Both the position numbers and the translations under genes were made by a program. A DNA stretch of 64,000 nucleotides from Methanothrix thermoacetophila PT (GTDB taxonomy: Archaea > Halobacteriota > Methanosarcinia > Methanotrichales > Methanotrichaceae), in assembly GCF_000014945.1 (NCBI RefSeq), contig NC_008553.1:496001-560000 (forward strand), read 5' to 3'. The notes beneath the pieces are model-generated. The model worked only from the letters and a program-made list of their open reading frames with translations, had not been told where the DNA came from and searched no databases. Shown piece after piece: positions 17,323-25,349 of this stretch; position 1 is the stretch's first letter; every line of letters starts with the position of its first letter.

Positions 17323-17922
17323 TTATTGCTCTTCACCCGTATCATTATAAGCATTTCCACCGAAACCGCCCCATCTGGGCGATATGCTGTTATCTATCCC
17401 CAGAATGTCGAGAATCCTACACACCACAGTGTCCACCAGATCCCCGACTTTTAGAGGCCTGGAATAGAAAGAGGGGGATGCTGGAAGTACAATACCCCCT
17501 GCCTCCGAGACTGCAACCATGTTTCTCAGATGTATGAGGCTCAGTGGAGACTCTCTGGGCACCAGCACGAGCGGCCTTCGCTGCTTCAGGCAGACATCAG
17601 CTACCCTTGTGATGAGCGTGTCAGACATACCATAGGCTATCGCTGCCATAGTTCTCATGCTGCATGGGGCCACAACCATAGCATCGAAGAGATACGAGCC
17701 GCTTGCAATGGGCGCTGTGAGGTCGCCCGGCTCGAACACGCGATCTGCCAGAGAGATGATATCCTTGTAGGATCTATCGCACTCTATCTCCAGGATCTTT
17801 CTTGCAGCCTCGGTGACTATCAGGTTGACAAAACAGCGCTCACGCAGAACCTCAAGCAGTCTTGTACCATACACAACACCAGAAGCGCCACTTATCCCAA
17901 GGACGATCTCCACACCATCCAC
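17323..17922 (-). CDS. ubiX: Flavin prenyltransferase (UbiX family)
   Basis: 199 residues. Makes prenylated FMN, the cofactor of UbiD-type decarboxylases. Family features: GISGASGVVYGTRLLEVL (FMN phosphate loop), the APCSMRTMAAIAYGMSDTLITRVADVCLKQRRPLVLVPRE core with the conserved S/M/T residues, and SPLSLIHLRNM. The C-terminal 18 residues (RWGGFGGNAYNDTGEEQ) are beyond the core. No ubiD homolog lies in this window. The zinc-ribbon gene follows at 13 bp. Confidence 0.92.
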   Translation of the reverse strand: MDGVEIVLGISGASGVVYGTRLLEVLRERCFVNLIVTEAARKILEIECDRSYKDIISLADRVFEPGDLTAPIASGSYLFDAMVVAPCSMRTMAAIAYGMSDTLITRVADVCLKQRRPLVLVPRESPLSLIHLRNMVAVSEAGGIVLPASPSFYSRPLKVGDLVDTVVCRILDILGIDNSISPRWGGFGGNAYNDTGEEQ

Positions 17923-18239
17923 CTCAATCTATCTGTATGACCTGAGGACCTGAGCCACTATGAAGTGGGATTTTTCATCCCACTGCGATGATCCAGTCCT
18001 TATGGCCCATGCGGTTTATGCCATCCATGCACTCCGGACCGCATACGCTCGGCATTATTCTGGAGCATGTTGCACCACAAAGTCACAGCCAGTACGCGAT
18101 TTCTGCCATCACTCTTTCTGTGGTTCAAACATAAGACCGGATTCTGGATGTGCTATTGATCTTCACGCAATTTATCTCTGTCGATCTGTGTAGATTGCAT
18201 GTACAGTAACTGCAACGCTCGCAGAGGCTCGTGTCTGAT
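17923..18239. other. Gap between ubiX and the MFS gene
   Basis: No gene seen. It holds one clean hairpin, AGTGGGAT-TTTTC-ATCCCACT at 17964-17984, just upstream of ubiX; on the minus strand the loop is GAAAA and no T-tract follows, so a leader structure or processing site is as likely as a terminator. The rest shows no recognisable element. Confidence 0.4.
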
Positions 18240-19403
18240 TCATATTTCCCGAAGGCTCAGCGTCATGGCAGAGATCAGCAGGGATACAGCCAGGAATGCC
18301 GTGATAGCTCCTGCCAGCCCACCGAGATCCGCAGTGAGGCCGGCTATTATCGGACCTATGACGACGCCGAGCATTCTGGAGGTGTTGAATATCCCGAAGA
18401 TCTCCCCCCTCCTCTCCGGGCTTGTGATATACGAGACCACAACAGTAGCCGCTGGTGTGCATATTCCAGAGCTCAGGCCTAGAATAGTCAGAGCGATGAG
18501 CTGTGGGAGAATGCCCTGACCGTGGCCAAGCACCAGGAATCCAAGAACACATCCAAGACTTCCTCCGCTTATGAGAAGCCTGCGGTGGCCAAGGTCGGCT
18601 ACCCTCCCGAAATAGATATTGGCCAGTGCATTGCTGCCCGCGTATGCCATATACAGGATGCCCAGCTGGGATACACCCACACCGACGCTCAGCGCCAGCT
18701 CGGGCAGCAGGGTCATGTTGAACCCTCCGATTATGCCAGGTACCATAACCACACTGCAGCATATGATGAACGTTATCATGGATCCATCTACAATCAGCCG
18801 GGCTTTGGGTGTTCTGGGTGTATTTGTGGACAGCACCTCTCCCCTGACTGGCGGCTCTCTGACAACAAACGTCACCATGATAAGAGATGCGACTGCAAAC
18901 AGACTCCAGAATATGAATGGCGCATTTATTCCAAAGCTCCCATAGAGAAGGCTTCCGATGACAGGACCCACAGCCACGGCAGAGTAGAATGATGCATTGT
19001 ACCATCCCATCGCAAGACCTCTGTGGGATGGATCCACGCAATCGACTATAAGAGCCATGGTGACTGGCCAGACCATCGAAGCTCCTATGCCGCCGAAGAT
19101 TCTTATCAGGAGGAGCTGATACGCATTTGATGCATAAATGTAGAGCAGCGGCATTATTGTGAATGTCAGGAGACCGATTAGGAGAACTGGCTTTCTTCCC
19201 CTCTGGTCTGAGAGCCTGCCAGCGGGCATCTGTGTCAGCAGCTGAACCGCGCCGTAAATGGAGATTATCATCCCCAGCATGAGGTGTGTGGCCCCCATAT
19301 CAAGGACGTAGAGGGGGAATATCGGCGCCACCACTGCAAAACCCAGAACTGAGACGAAGACCGACAGGTACAGGGGAAATATGCTCTTTGGGAGGTCTGC
19401 CAT
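18240..19403 (-). CDS. Major facilitator superfamily transporter
   Basis: 387 residues, about 12 membrane segments. The MFS loop-2/3 signature is present after helix 2 (GRLSDQRGRKPVLLIG, about residue 61), and the second half repeats it weakly (GRVADLGHRRLLISGG). It resembles drug or small-solute exporters but the substrate is unknown. The start codon comes directly after the stop of the upstream RAM-domain gene, so the two are coupled. Confidence 0.88.
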   Translation of the reverse strand: MADLPKSIFPLYLSVFVSVLGFAVVAPIFPLYVLDMGATHLMLGMIISIYGAVQLLTQMPAGRLSDQRGRKPVLLIGLLTFTIMPLLYIYASNAYQLLLIRIFGGIGASMVWPVTMALIVDCVDPSHRGLAMGWYNASFYSAVAVGPVIGSLLYGSFGINAPFIFWSLFAVASLIMVTFVVREPPVRGEVLSTNTPRTPKARLIVDGSMITFIICCSVVMVPGIIGGFNMTLLPELALSVGVGVSQLGILYMAYAGSNALANIYFGRVADLGHRRLLISGGSLGCVLGFLVLGHGQGILPQLIALTILGLSSGICTPAATVVVSYITSPERRGEIFGIFNTSRMLGVVIGPIIAGLTADLGGLAGAITAFLAVSLLISAMTLSLREI

Positions 19404-19637
19404 CTAGAACTTTAGCTCCATTCCAAGTATCGTTCTCGTGTTCGTCACGCTGGGTATCTCGCGAACCGAGAGAACCATCCTGTTGAGATCAGATATCGCC
19501 TCGACATCTGCTATCGCTATGAAGTCATACTCACCATACACCGGCACGACCTCCTTTATGTCTCTGATCTTCTGAAGTGAGTCAAAGACCTCCTTCTCAG
19601 AGCCCGGCTCAACATTTATCATTATGAACCCTTTCAT
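19404..19637 (-). CDS. Stand-alone Lrp/AsnC ligand-binding (RAM) domain protein
   Basis: 77 residues: MKGFIMINVEPGSEKEVFDSL, then VVPVYGEYDFIAIADVE and TNTRTILGM, the pattern of the RAM domain of Lrp/AsnC regulators without the HTH. Such proteins bind amino acids or similar ligands as oligomers. Its stop codon touches the MFS start codon, suggesting that it senses or regulates that transporter's substrate, perhaps through an HTH partner elsewhere. Confidence 0.85.
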   Translation of the reverse strand: MKGFIMINVEPGSEKEVFDSLQKIRDIKEVVPVYGEYDFIAIADVEAISDLNRMVLSVREIPSVTNTRTILGMELKF

Positions 19638-19673
19638 GCGAGCCCTCCGTGACCTGACGTTTAGCCTGGATAT

Positions 19674-20183
19674 TCACCCGCTCTCCTCAGAGCCCATGTT
19701 CTCATGAGCGAGATCCTCCATCGCCTGGACTTTTCCTATTATGGCGGCCATCTCGACCTCAAACCTGGGGTCGGGGGTCATCTCATAGGCTCTGCCGATG
19801 CATTCGATGGCATCCTGAAACCTGCCCAGCGCAACGAGTATGGTCGCCTTCGCCTCCAGGTCATAGGCATCTCCACCCCTCTCTATAATAGTCTCGTAGA
19901 GCTCCAGGGCTTTTTCAAGTTCGCCGAGGTCGCGGTGGACGAATGCGATGTTCCTCATAGCATCCAGGTTACCGGGATCTATCTCCAGAGCTCTGTTGTA
20001 GCACTCGAGCGCCTCATCAATCCTGTCCAGGTTATACAGTGCGACCCCCTTGTTGTTCCAGGCATCCGAGCTGTCCGGGTTGATCTCAAGCGCTCTGTCA
20101 CAGTACTCCACTGCTTTCTCATACATCCCTCGCTTCACCATGTCTATGCCCTTGTGTATGAGGATCTTCTCCTTGGTGTGCAT
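19674..20183 (-). CDS. TPR-repeat protein
   Basis: 169 residues from the ATG (MHTKEKILIHKGIDMVKRGMYEKAVEYCDRAL) with GGGGGA six bases upstream. Three or more tetratricopeptide repeats: YEKAVEYCDRALEINPDSSDAWNNKGVALYNL, IDEALECYNRALEIDP, and LEKALELYETII, then a weaker fourth (FQDAIECIGRAYEMTPDP). It probably scaffolds protein contacts; partner unknown. It follows the DUF3467 gene by 11 bp. Confidence 0.88.
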   Translation of the reverse strand: MHTKEKILIHKGIDMVKRGMYEKAVEYCDRALEINPDSSDAWNNKGVALYNLDRIDEALECYNRALEIDPGNLDAMRNIAFVHRDLGELEKALELYETIIERGGDAYDLEAKATILVALGRFQDAIECIGRAYEMTPDPRFEVEMAAIIGKVQAMEDLAHENMGSEESG

Positions 20184-20194
20184 AATCACTCCCC

Positions 20195-20518
20195 CTACAT
20201 GTAACCTTGGAGCTGCGAGGATCTCTCCGTCTCCTTCGCCTTCCCAGGGCGCTTGATCTCCCCGAAGAGCTTCTCATACTCCTTTATGTGGTTCATCAGC
20301 CACTCGGCAAGCTCCTTTGCTGCCAGCGGTGAGAGTATGACCTCAACCTCCATGCTCCGCTCTACAGTGCTCAGCTGCTTACCACCCTCTATGAAGGCTC
20401 TTGGCGAATCGTTGTAGAATGATATTCTGAAATCATACGGGCTGTGGCCGCCAATGGCTCCTATCGCGTAGACCTGCCGGAATGCAGGGCTCCTTGTTAC
20501 CTCTATAGAGACTTCCAT
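20195..20518 (-). CDS. DUF3467-type small protein
   Basis: 107 residues from the ATG giving MEVSIEVTRSPAFRQVYAIG; an upstream in-frame start adds six. The sequence order (charged start, R-x-x-YAIGAIGGHSPYDFRISFYNDSPR, then a helix VILSPLAAKELAEWLMNHIKEYEKLFGEI) fits the DUF3467 family found in bacteria and archaea; function unknown. It is followed closely by the TPR gene, so the two form a small operon. Confidence 0.75.
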   Translation of the reverse strand: MEVSIEVTRSPAFRQVYAIGAIGGHSPYDFRISFYNDSPRAFIEGGKQLSTVERSMEVEVILSPLAAKELAEWLMNHIKEYEKLFGEIKRPGKAKETERSSQLQGYM

Positions 20519-20884
20519 GGTAATCGGGTAAAACATCTATATTAAAATAGGTGTTGAGACTGCTCCCATAACTCGACGCGCTCGGAACACACGGCTGTTC
20601 GCTGCAGTTTTTCTCTCGGGCATGTTGTTGCGACGCCCTGTGGTCTGCGTATTTCGAGCGCCGGACCGGATGTGATTCATCGCTGAGATCGACTGCGATC
20701 GGTCTTGGTTCGAACATCTGAAAACCTGGGCCTGTGGATCGGCATCCTCTGAACGAACCCCCATGAGGTTGATGCACAAGCTTTCGCTCTAATACCACAA
20801 GCAAAACATTCAACTGCTCTATTGATTTCTCTTCTCAATGAGATCGCAGAGAAGGTTAAAAATCACGCAGAATAATTTGGAATT
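20519..20884. other. Gap upstream of the DUF3467 gene
   Basis: No convincing gene. Open frames here are short and lack ribosome binding sites. The first bases include an AT-rich ATATTAAAATAG that could be the DUF3467 promoter. The rest has no recognised element up to the candidate RNA promoter near 20856. Confidence 0.4.
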
Positions 20885-20985
20885 GGGTGAGAGGTTGGAC
20901 GCCGATCCAGGGAGGAGACCCTCTCACCGGGTGTTATATGGCCTCTGGAGTTTCTCCAGATATCTTGAGTATAAACAATTTTACT
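20885..20985 (+). ncRNA. Candidate small structured RNA
   Basis: A TATA-like GGTTAAAAATC (about 20853-20863) is followed 20-25 bases later by GGTGAGAGG, which pairs with CCTCTCACC 26 bases on (stem of 8-9 bp). A second perfect hairpin, TCTGGAG-TTT-CTCCAGA (20944-20960), is followed by a T-rich run, as expected of an archaeal transcript end. No open frame fits. It is not recognisable as SRP RNA, RNase P RNA or tRNA. A small RNA of about 100 nt is inferred; no expression evidence. Confidence 0.35.
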
Positions 20986-21240
20986 TACTTAAACCTTCCG
21001 GCTGTGCATTTCTGGCTTCACTCATGCGCAGAGGGGATATCGAGATCTGTTGGGGGCTCGAATAGCCGAAGGCGATAACAGCGATCGACAGCTTTGAGCA
21101 GCTCTGCTGGGTCTCATTGGCTGAATGCTGCGGATATTCAATTGGGCACGCGTCCGGCTCTGAGCTACGACGACGGACATGGGTCGATCGCGCCGGGAAA
21201 CAAATACCAGACCTCGGCATCATAAGAGCACGAATCTATC
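20986..21240. other. Gap without a recognised gene
   Basis: Between the candidate RNA and an R2 element. No gene with start, ribosome binding site and coding character found. Contains GGGGGCTCGAATAGCCGAAGG, which resembles CGAATAG-containing stretches near 31.3 and 38.2 kb, perhaps old repeat debris. Confidence 0.35.
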
Positions 21241-21337
21241 GAGGATTCCTAAAACCCACCCTGTTGATTAAAATAGTAACAATATAATTATGCATCAACC
21301 CGTACAGATCCCGAGAAATGGATTAATAGGAATCCTC
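21241..21337. repeat. R2 element, copy 1 (97 bp, MITE-like)
   Basis: Ends are inverted repeats GAGGATTCCTA and TAGGAATCCTC. The left 20 bases (GAGGATTCCTAAAACCCACC) are identical to copy 2 near 29.9 kb while the cores differ. Flanks TATC and TACC hint at a 4-bp target duplication starting with TA. Confidence 0.7.
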
Positions 21338-21398
21338 TACCAAATATCACATGTTTTGAGCAGGAGAATACTCATACATCCCCAAGCCTCAGCTAAAG

Positions 21399-21406
21399 TT
21401 ATATAC
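21399..21406 (+). promoter_or_regulatory. TATA box of the 110-residue hypothetical gene
   Basis: TTATATAC centred about 25 bp before the ATG, so the mRNA should be leaderless. No ribosome binding site is present, which agrees. Confidence 0.6.
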
Positions 21407-21427
21407 TTAAAAACTTAATGATTAAGC

Positions 21428-21760
21428 ATGAACTATGGCTACACAGGCTATGTGGCCACGCAAGGGTCTGATGAGGTAGATATCGCGGAGTTCCTAAGGA
21501 GTCTTGGATTCCTGGAGGACGAGGTATTCAGCGTTGTGTACGAGCTGAACTCATACAGAACGATTCCAGGAACAACTCTGGAAAGGTACATCAACAGGGT
21601 TGTCTCATCCATTGTTGATGAGGAGAGGATATCATTCCTCAAAGGGCTCCTGGTGGGAATAGCCATACGTCAGGTCGTCGATACGATCCAGGATGATGAT
21701 GAGCCGCCGCTCAGCGATGAGGAGGCACGGCTCCTGGAGGAGCTGGGAAGGCTCTCCTGA
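21428..21760 (+). CDS. Hypothetical acidic protein, 110 residues
   Basis: Acidic and mostly helical. N-terminus MNYGYTGYVATQGSDEVDIAEFL; the middle ERISFLKGLLVGIAIRQVVDTI is amphipathic and the C-terminal part DDDEPPLSDEEARLLEEL strongly acidic. No family recognised. Its own promoter gives a leaderless message. The next gene is convergent. Confidence 0.6.
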   Translation: MNYGYTGYVATQGSDEVDIAEFLRSLGFLEDEVFSVVYELNSYRTIPGTTLERYINRVVSSIVDEERISFLKGLLVGIAIRQVVDTIQDDDEPPLSDEEARLLEELGRLS

Positions 21761-21924
21761 TGGGGGATTCAGGGCGCAAGCTCCTGTTTCGATGCCCCCA
21801 GGATCTTAAAGTACGGCTGCTGATGATCCAGCGGCTTCTTATGTGCTAGACGCCACCATACCACACTCGATGTAGCTGGGCCAAGGTGAGTGCAGATGAT
21901 CTGTCCATACCAACGCATGCGAGT

Positions 21925-22344
21925 TCAGAGATCCCGCAGCAGATCTCTGTGGGCTTTCCTGCACGCAGAGAGCATCTCTGTGTAACTCGAGCTGTAATGC
22001 AGGTGGCTCGGACATCTGCAGTCGGTGCATCCAAAGCGCGGCACGGAAATGCAATATGCACCGATCCTCTTGGCAGCCTCGCACTCGAGATCCATATCAG
22101 TTGCTGTGGTGATCACATCCCTCAGAGTGGCATGTGGAAGAAGATAATCGATATGCCACCGGCGTGTGGAGTTATCGCCGTTCATCACTGCGACGTGGCG
22201 GGATATCCGTTTGAAGCCGCCCGGGCCGCGGGCAGAGCCGGTGTACGCGTAGTATCCCTCCGGAAACAGAATCTCGCCGATAGAGCCCACCCTTATCCTG
22301 ATCACATGCTCCAGTCCCAGTATCAGGGTGTATATGCCGCGCAT
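21925..22344 (-). CDS. GIY-YIG nuclease-fold protein (DUF123 type)
   Basis: 139 residues. The GIY-YIG core is clear: RGIYTLILGL ... GYYAYTGSARGPGGFKRISRHV, with the second tyrosine and the downstream arginine in place, then WHIDYLL. This matches the archaeal Uri/DUF123 nuclease family; a cysteine group near the C-terminus (RFGCTDCRCPSHLHY) may bind zinc. Biological role unknown. It starts 22 bp downstream of mmp10 on the same strand, so both may share a transcript. Confidence 0.88.
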   Translation of the reverse strand: MRGIYTLILGLEHVIRIRVGSIGEILFPEGYYAYTGSARGPGGFKRISRHVAVMNGDNSTRRWHIDYLLPHATLRDVITTATDMDLECEAAKRIGAYCISVPRFGCTDCRCPSHLHYSSSYTEMLSACRKAHRDLLRDL

Positions 22345-22366
22345 CTATATCTCCACATTCGCGTTC

Positions 22367-23608
22367 TTACACGCCGAGCGCGTTGATCTCATCGATCAGC
22401 TCGGCGAAGGCCTCAAGCTCTAGCTCTATGACCTCTTCCTCTGTCATGGAGATGCTCATCTCGCCATCGACCGTGAGCCTGTCCGGCCCTCTCACTATCA
22501 GCCTGTCGATCCCATCTCTCGAGAGCTCCTTTTTCACCTCCCTCTCATGCGCAAGCATCCTTCCCGGAATGACGACGGTCCTTTTAACCCTGGAGAGATC
22601 TATGTCCCTGAGATCATCGATCGTCATGAGGCATGCGACATCTTTCTTTGTGGCGACGACATTCACGTCTCTACCGAGTGCAGAGAATATCCTCTCGAGC
22701 AGCGGAGCAGCAATTGATCCTGTTACGATCGTTGCAGATCTCTTCAGCTCCGGGAGAGATCTGAGTCTGTCGGTATTGTGAGCAAGGGAGAATGGCGCCT
22801 TCGTCTCCGGATCCCAGAGTGGGGTTCCGGTTATCCTTATGCTGTACCTCTGATTCATCTCCGTGACAATGCACCTGAACTCCTCAACGGTGTGGACATC
22901 CTGCCCTGGGATGATGGGCGCATTTCCCAGTATCAATCCCTGCTCAGGATGGTTTGCAAACCTCATCAGGATCAATCCCTTTGCTCCCATATCCTCAAGA
23001 TCCTGGCATGTTCGCTCGAGCACCTCCCCGTCGTTCACGCCCTTCAGCAGAACCGCCGCTGCATACACATCACACCTCTCGCAGAAAATCCTCAGATTAG
23101 AGAGCGCTGCCTCTGGATGCTTGTCATGCATGTATTTTCGTCTCAGCTCGGGATCTGTTGCGAAGACTGTAAAGGAGACCTCTCTGACGCCCGCATCCAC
23201 AAGCTCATCCGCCTCGTCGCCCCGCTTGAATCCCTTTCCGCTGGTGTAGCCCAGATGTATCGGGACATTCTTCTGGCCGAGAATTCTCACGAGTTTCAGA
23301 AGATTTGGATAGCAGCTCAGGTCGCCGCCACCGCTTATGGTCACCTTCTCCGGCGTGGCTCCATAAGAGGCCTGGGCGACATCGAACACCACTGCATCAA
23401 GCGGCTTGAAGCCCGGGTATCCCTCGATTATGGCCCTGGTGCAGTAATCGCAGCCCTTCCTGAACGGAAGACAGTGCTTGCAGCCAAAGGGCGGAACCGG
23501 CTTCACGCCCCTGAAGTAGCAGTAGGTACAGAATCCACCGCAATCGATGCCGGGCCTGCCGCCAACATCTGCGAGTATCTCCATGGAAGCGAGTCTGTCC
23601 AGGAACAT
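22367..23608 (-). CDS. mmp10: Methanogenesis marker protein 10, radical SAM MCR arginine methyltransferase
   Basis: Cobalamin-dependent radical SAM enzyme that C-methylates an arginine of McrA. From the ATG giving MFLDRLASMEILADVGG (AAAGGT upstream) it has 413 residues; ATG nine codons on is an alternative. The cluster motif is C23-x3-C27-x2-C30 in PGIDCGGFCTYCYF, followed by extra cysteines C43, C46, C53 and C56, typical of this family. The SAM glycine-rich segment reads VTISGGGDLSCYP. A longer frame reaching further upstream runs through direct repeats and is not favoured. It is 5.4 kb from the main MCR cluster. Confidence 0.93.
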   Translation of the reverse strand: MFLDRLASMEILADVGGRPGIDCGGFCTYCYFRGVKPVPPFGCKHCLPFRKGCDYCTRAIIEGYPGFKPLDAVVFDVAQASYGATPEKVTISGGGDLSCYPNLLKLVRILGQKNVPIHLGYTSGKGFKRGDEADELVDAGVREVSFTVFATDPELRRKYMHDKHPEAALSNLRIFCERCDVYAAAVLLKGVNDGEVLERTCQDLEDMGAKGLILMRFANHPEQGLILGNAPIIPGQDVHTVEEFRCIVTEMNQRYSIRITGTPLWDPETKAPFSLAHNTDRLRSLPELKRSATIVTGSIAAPLLERIFSALGRDVNVVATKKDVACLMTIDDLRDIDLSRVKRTVVIPGRMLAHEREVKKELSRDGIDRLIVRGPDRLTVDGEMSISMTEEEVIELELEAFAELIDEINALGV

Positions 23609-23632
23609 AAAAACCTTTGGCGATCGACACTC

Positions 23633-23744
23633 TCCTGGAGATCTGCTCAACCGATGTAGCGGACAATCTGCTGATTTTGCAACCGACGGCGACCTCCAGC
23701 ACATGGTCCTGGAAATCTGCTCAACCGATGTAGCGGACAATCTG
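23633..23744. repeat. Two-copy 38-bp direct repeat upstream of mmp10
   Basis: Units at 23633-23670 and 23707-23744 differ at one base and share the stretch GCTCAACCGATGTAGCGGAC. The spacer is 36 bp, period 74. It covers the probable promoter and leader region of mmp10. Only two units, not palindromic, no cas genes near, so a local duplication or paired regulator sites rather than a CRISPR. Confidence 0.8.
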
Positions 23745-24016
23745 GCCAGGTTCGAAGAGATGACAAGATGTCAGGCCATCTGTGGTTGCAGTATCCGATA
23801 CTGTATTCGCATCGACGAGTTCAGACGTATCCAACCTCGTGGGGATCATGCAGCATTATGCCAGAGCAGTATTCCTGATAGCTTTCTGCTATTCTAGCCC
23901 ATGATCCTCAACTCCATATGGTCTGGCAAAGGCGATCACCGGGCTGGCAGATTACGGAATGCATCGACTTCATCGCAAAAAAAAAAAACATGCTGCAGGC
24001 ATTTTTGCTACAATTG
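23745..24016. other. Gap between mmp10 and the FmdE-like gene
   Basis: No gene. Contains a perfect palindrome CAGTATC-C-GATACTG (23789-23803) and a run of 12 A (23977-23988). Nothing else recognised. Confidence 0.4.
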
Positions 24017-24032
24017 TTAAGATTAATCTTAA
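24017..24032. promoter_or_regulatory. 16-bp perfect palindrome over the promoter of the FmdE-like gene
   Basis: TTAAGATTAATCTTAA, exactly symmetric. Its right half merges with the likely TATA element CTTAAATAG (24028-24036); the gene's ATG follows about 35 bp on. A dimeric repressor binding here would block TBP. The regulator is unknown; a metal-responsive one would suit the neighbouring genes. Confidence 0.5.
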
Positions 24033-24068
24033 ATAGTAGTATACTAATAATCCATAATCGGTGATAGT

Positions 24069-25160
24069 ATGATGAGATATGTTTTAAGTAGTATCTGCAT
24101 CACCCTTGTCCTGATATCATGCGCGTTTGCAGACGATGCCATGATACAGGAGATTGGTGTCAAAGCTGCAGAGAAGGCGATGAGCGAGTTATCCTTCCAG
24201 AAAGGCGATGAGAACATACTTGTTTTGACGAATGCCGGTTATGCGATCGTCTCAGGCATGACCACCCAGAAGGCGCTGAAGGGCATTACTGAGACAGCAG
24301 GCTGCTCTCATGGCGACGGAAACCTCTTTCAGGTTCTAAGGCCGCATTGGAAGCCGCTGTGGTTCTACTTCTTCGATAAGAACAGCAAAGAGGCGCTGTA
24401 TCTGGAAGTGAAGCCGGAGGCGCTCTCGATGAGTTTGGAGGAGTTGAAAGCTGCGTCGGATGATGCAGTCTTCTCAAAGATCTCAAAGGCAAATGTGGAT
24501 CTCGATTACCTATTGAATAACACCGATGAAGGTAACAGAACTTTTAACGAGAAGCTCTTCAACGGGAACGAGTTCTCGCTTGTCGGCATCTCGAATGTGT
24601 GGGCGAGGAACGCCAGCTTTGACTTCATTCAGGCTACTTCATTCCATGATCATCTCTGCCCTGGAGTCACCAGTGGATACATGATCGCGAAATACGTGGA
24701 GAGGGAGCTGCCGATAAACAGCAGTGCCGAGAGCTACAAGGTGATAGCAGTGCCTCCATGGTGCAAGGATGACGCACTCCAGATTCTCTGGGATGCGACG
24801 GTCGGGAAGAGCGGCATCTTCGTCATGGCTCTGACGGACACGGAGAAGAATGCGCTCAAGGCGAAGTACAACCAGAGCGACGTTGCGGGGATATTCGTGA
24901 GATGGAATGATACCGCAAAGCAGGGGGATGCGCTGGTTCTGAGCTTCAACTGGACCAGGATGTACGAGCTCACGGAGACGAAGGACTGGAAGGGCCCATC
25001 CTGGGCGCCGAAGCTCGTGATGGATGTTCGCATGATGGACTACTGGGATGAGCCAGAGATCGCGGTGAGCGTTATAAAGAGATTCCAGGTTGACCAGAAC
25101 ATGCTGGCCCAGCTCCAGAACGCTGGCATGCATCCCCTGAAGGTTGCGGGAGTGATGTGA
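24069..25160 (+). CDS. Exported FmdE-like protein
   Basis: 363 residues. A Sec signal peptide occupies about residues 1-21 (MMRYVLSSICITLVLISCAFA then DD). The C-terminal half is an FmdE-type domain with SFHDHLCPGVTSGYMIAKY (His193, His195, Cys197) and a later C-K-D-D-A segment, residues that bind metal in this fold. The N-terminal half (KALKGITETAGCSHGDGNLFQVLRPHWKPLWFYFF) is a related or added domain. FmdE proteins usually sit inside the cell; an exported one suggests metal capture. Followed by a binding protein and CooC, so nickel handling is a reasonable inference. Confidence 0.82.
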   Translation: MMRYVLSSICITLVLISCAFADDAMIQEIGVKAAEKAMSELSFQKGDENILVLTNAGYAIVSGMTTQKALKGITETAGCSHGDGNLFQVLRPHWKPLWFYFFDKNSKEALYLEVKPEALSMSLEELKAASDDAVFSKISKANVDLDYLLNNTDEGNRTFNEKLFNGNEFSLVGISNVWARNASFDFIQATSFHDHLCPGVTSGYMIAKYVERELPINSSAESYKVIAVPPWCKDDALQILWDATVGKSGIFVMALTDTEKNALKAKYNQSDVAGIFVRWNDTAKQGDALVLSFNWTRMYELTETKDWKGPSWAPKLVMDVRMMDYWDEPEIAVSVIKRFQVDQNMLAQLQNAGMHPLKVAGVM

Positions 25161-25185
25161 GGGACAGAATCCCTCCTTTATATTT
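25159..25185 (+). terminator. Terminator after the FmdE-like gene
   Basis: Hairpin GAGGGA-CAGAA-TCCCTC beginning at the stop codon, followed by CTTTATATTT. Confidence 0.55.
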
Positions 25186-25299
25186 AGCAACTTTAATGAC
25201 CTCTACCAATAAATACGACACTTTAGTTGCCAGATTAAATTGATGAGCCAGACTTGTTGCAAGCAATTTCATTAAAGATGTTATTCAATGACAAAGAAT

Positions 25300-25307
25300 T
25301 CATATAT
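25300..25307 (+). promoter_or_regulatory. TATA box of the family-5 binding protein gene
   Basis: Within AATTCATATATGTAGG; the predicted start is near 25330, giving a leader of about 20 bases that contains the AAAAGGAGATG ribosome binding site. Confidence 0.5.
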
Positions 25308-25349
25308 GTAGGAAAAATTTCATATTAACTTGAAAAGGAGATGTAGAAC

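Noticed and set aside
18172-19041. Second minus-strand frame (289 codons) within the MFS gene
   Set aside because: Out of frame with the clear MFS protein; composition rich in Cys, His and Arg, typical of a shadow.
20838-21078. Short frames over the candidate RNA
   Set aside because: No ribosome binding site, no family features; they run through both hairpins.
20540-21240. SRP RNA or RNase P RNA in the large gap
   Set aside because: The conserved core sequences of either RNA were not found.
23633-23744. Possible mini-CRISPR before mmp10 (38-bp repeats, 36-bp spacer)
   Set aside because: Only two units, the repeat is not palindromic and no cas genes are in the window. Called a direct repeat only.
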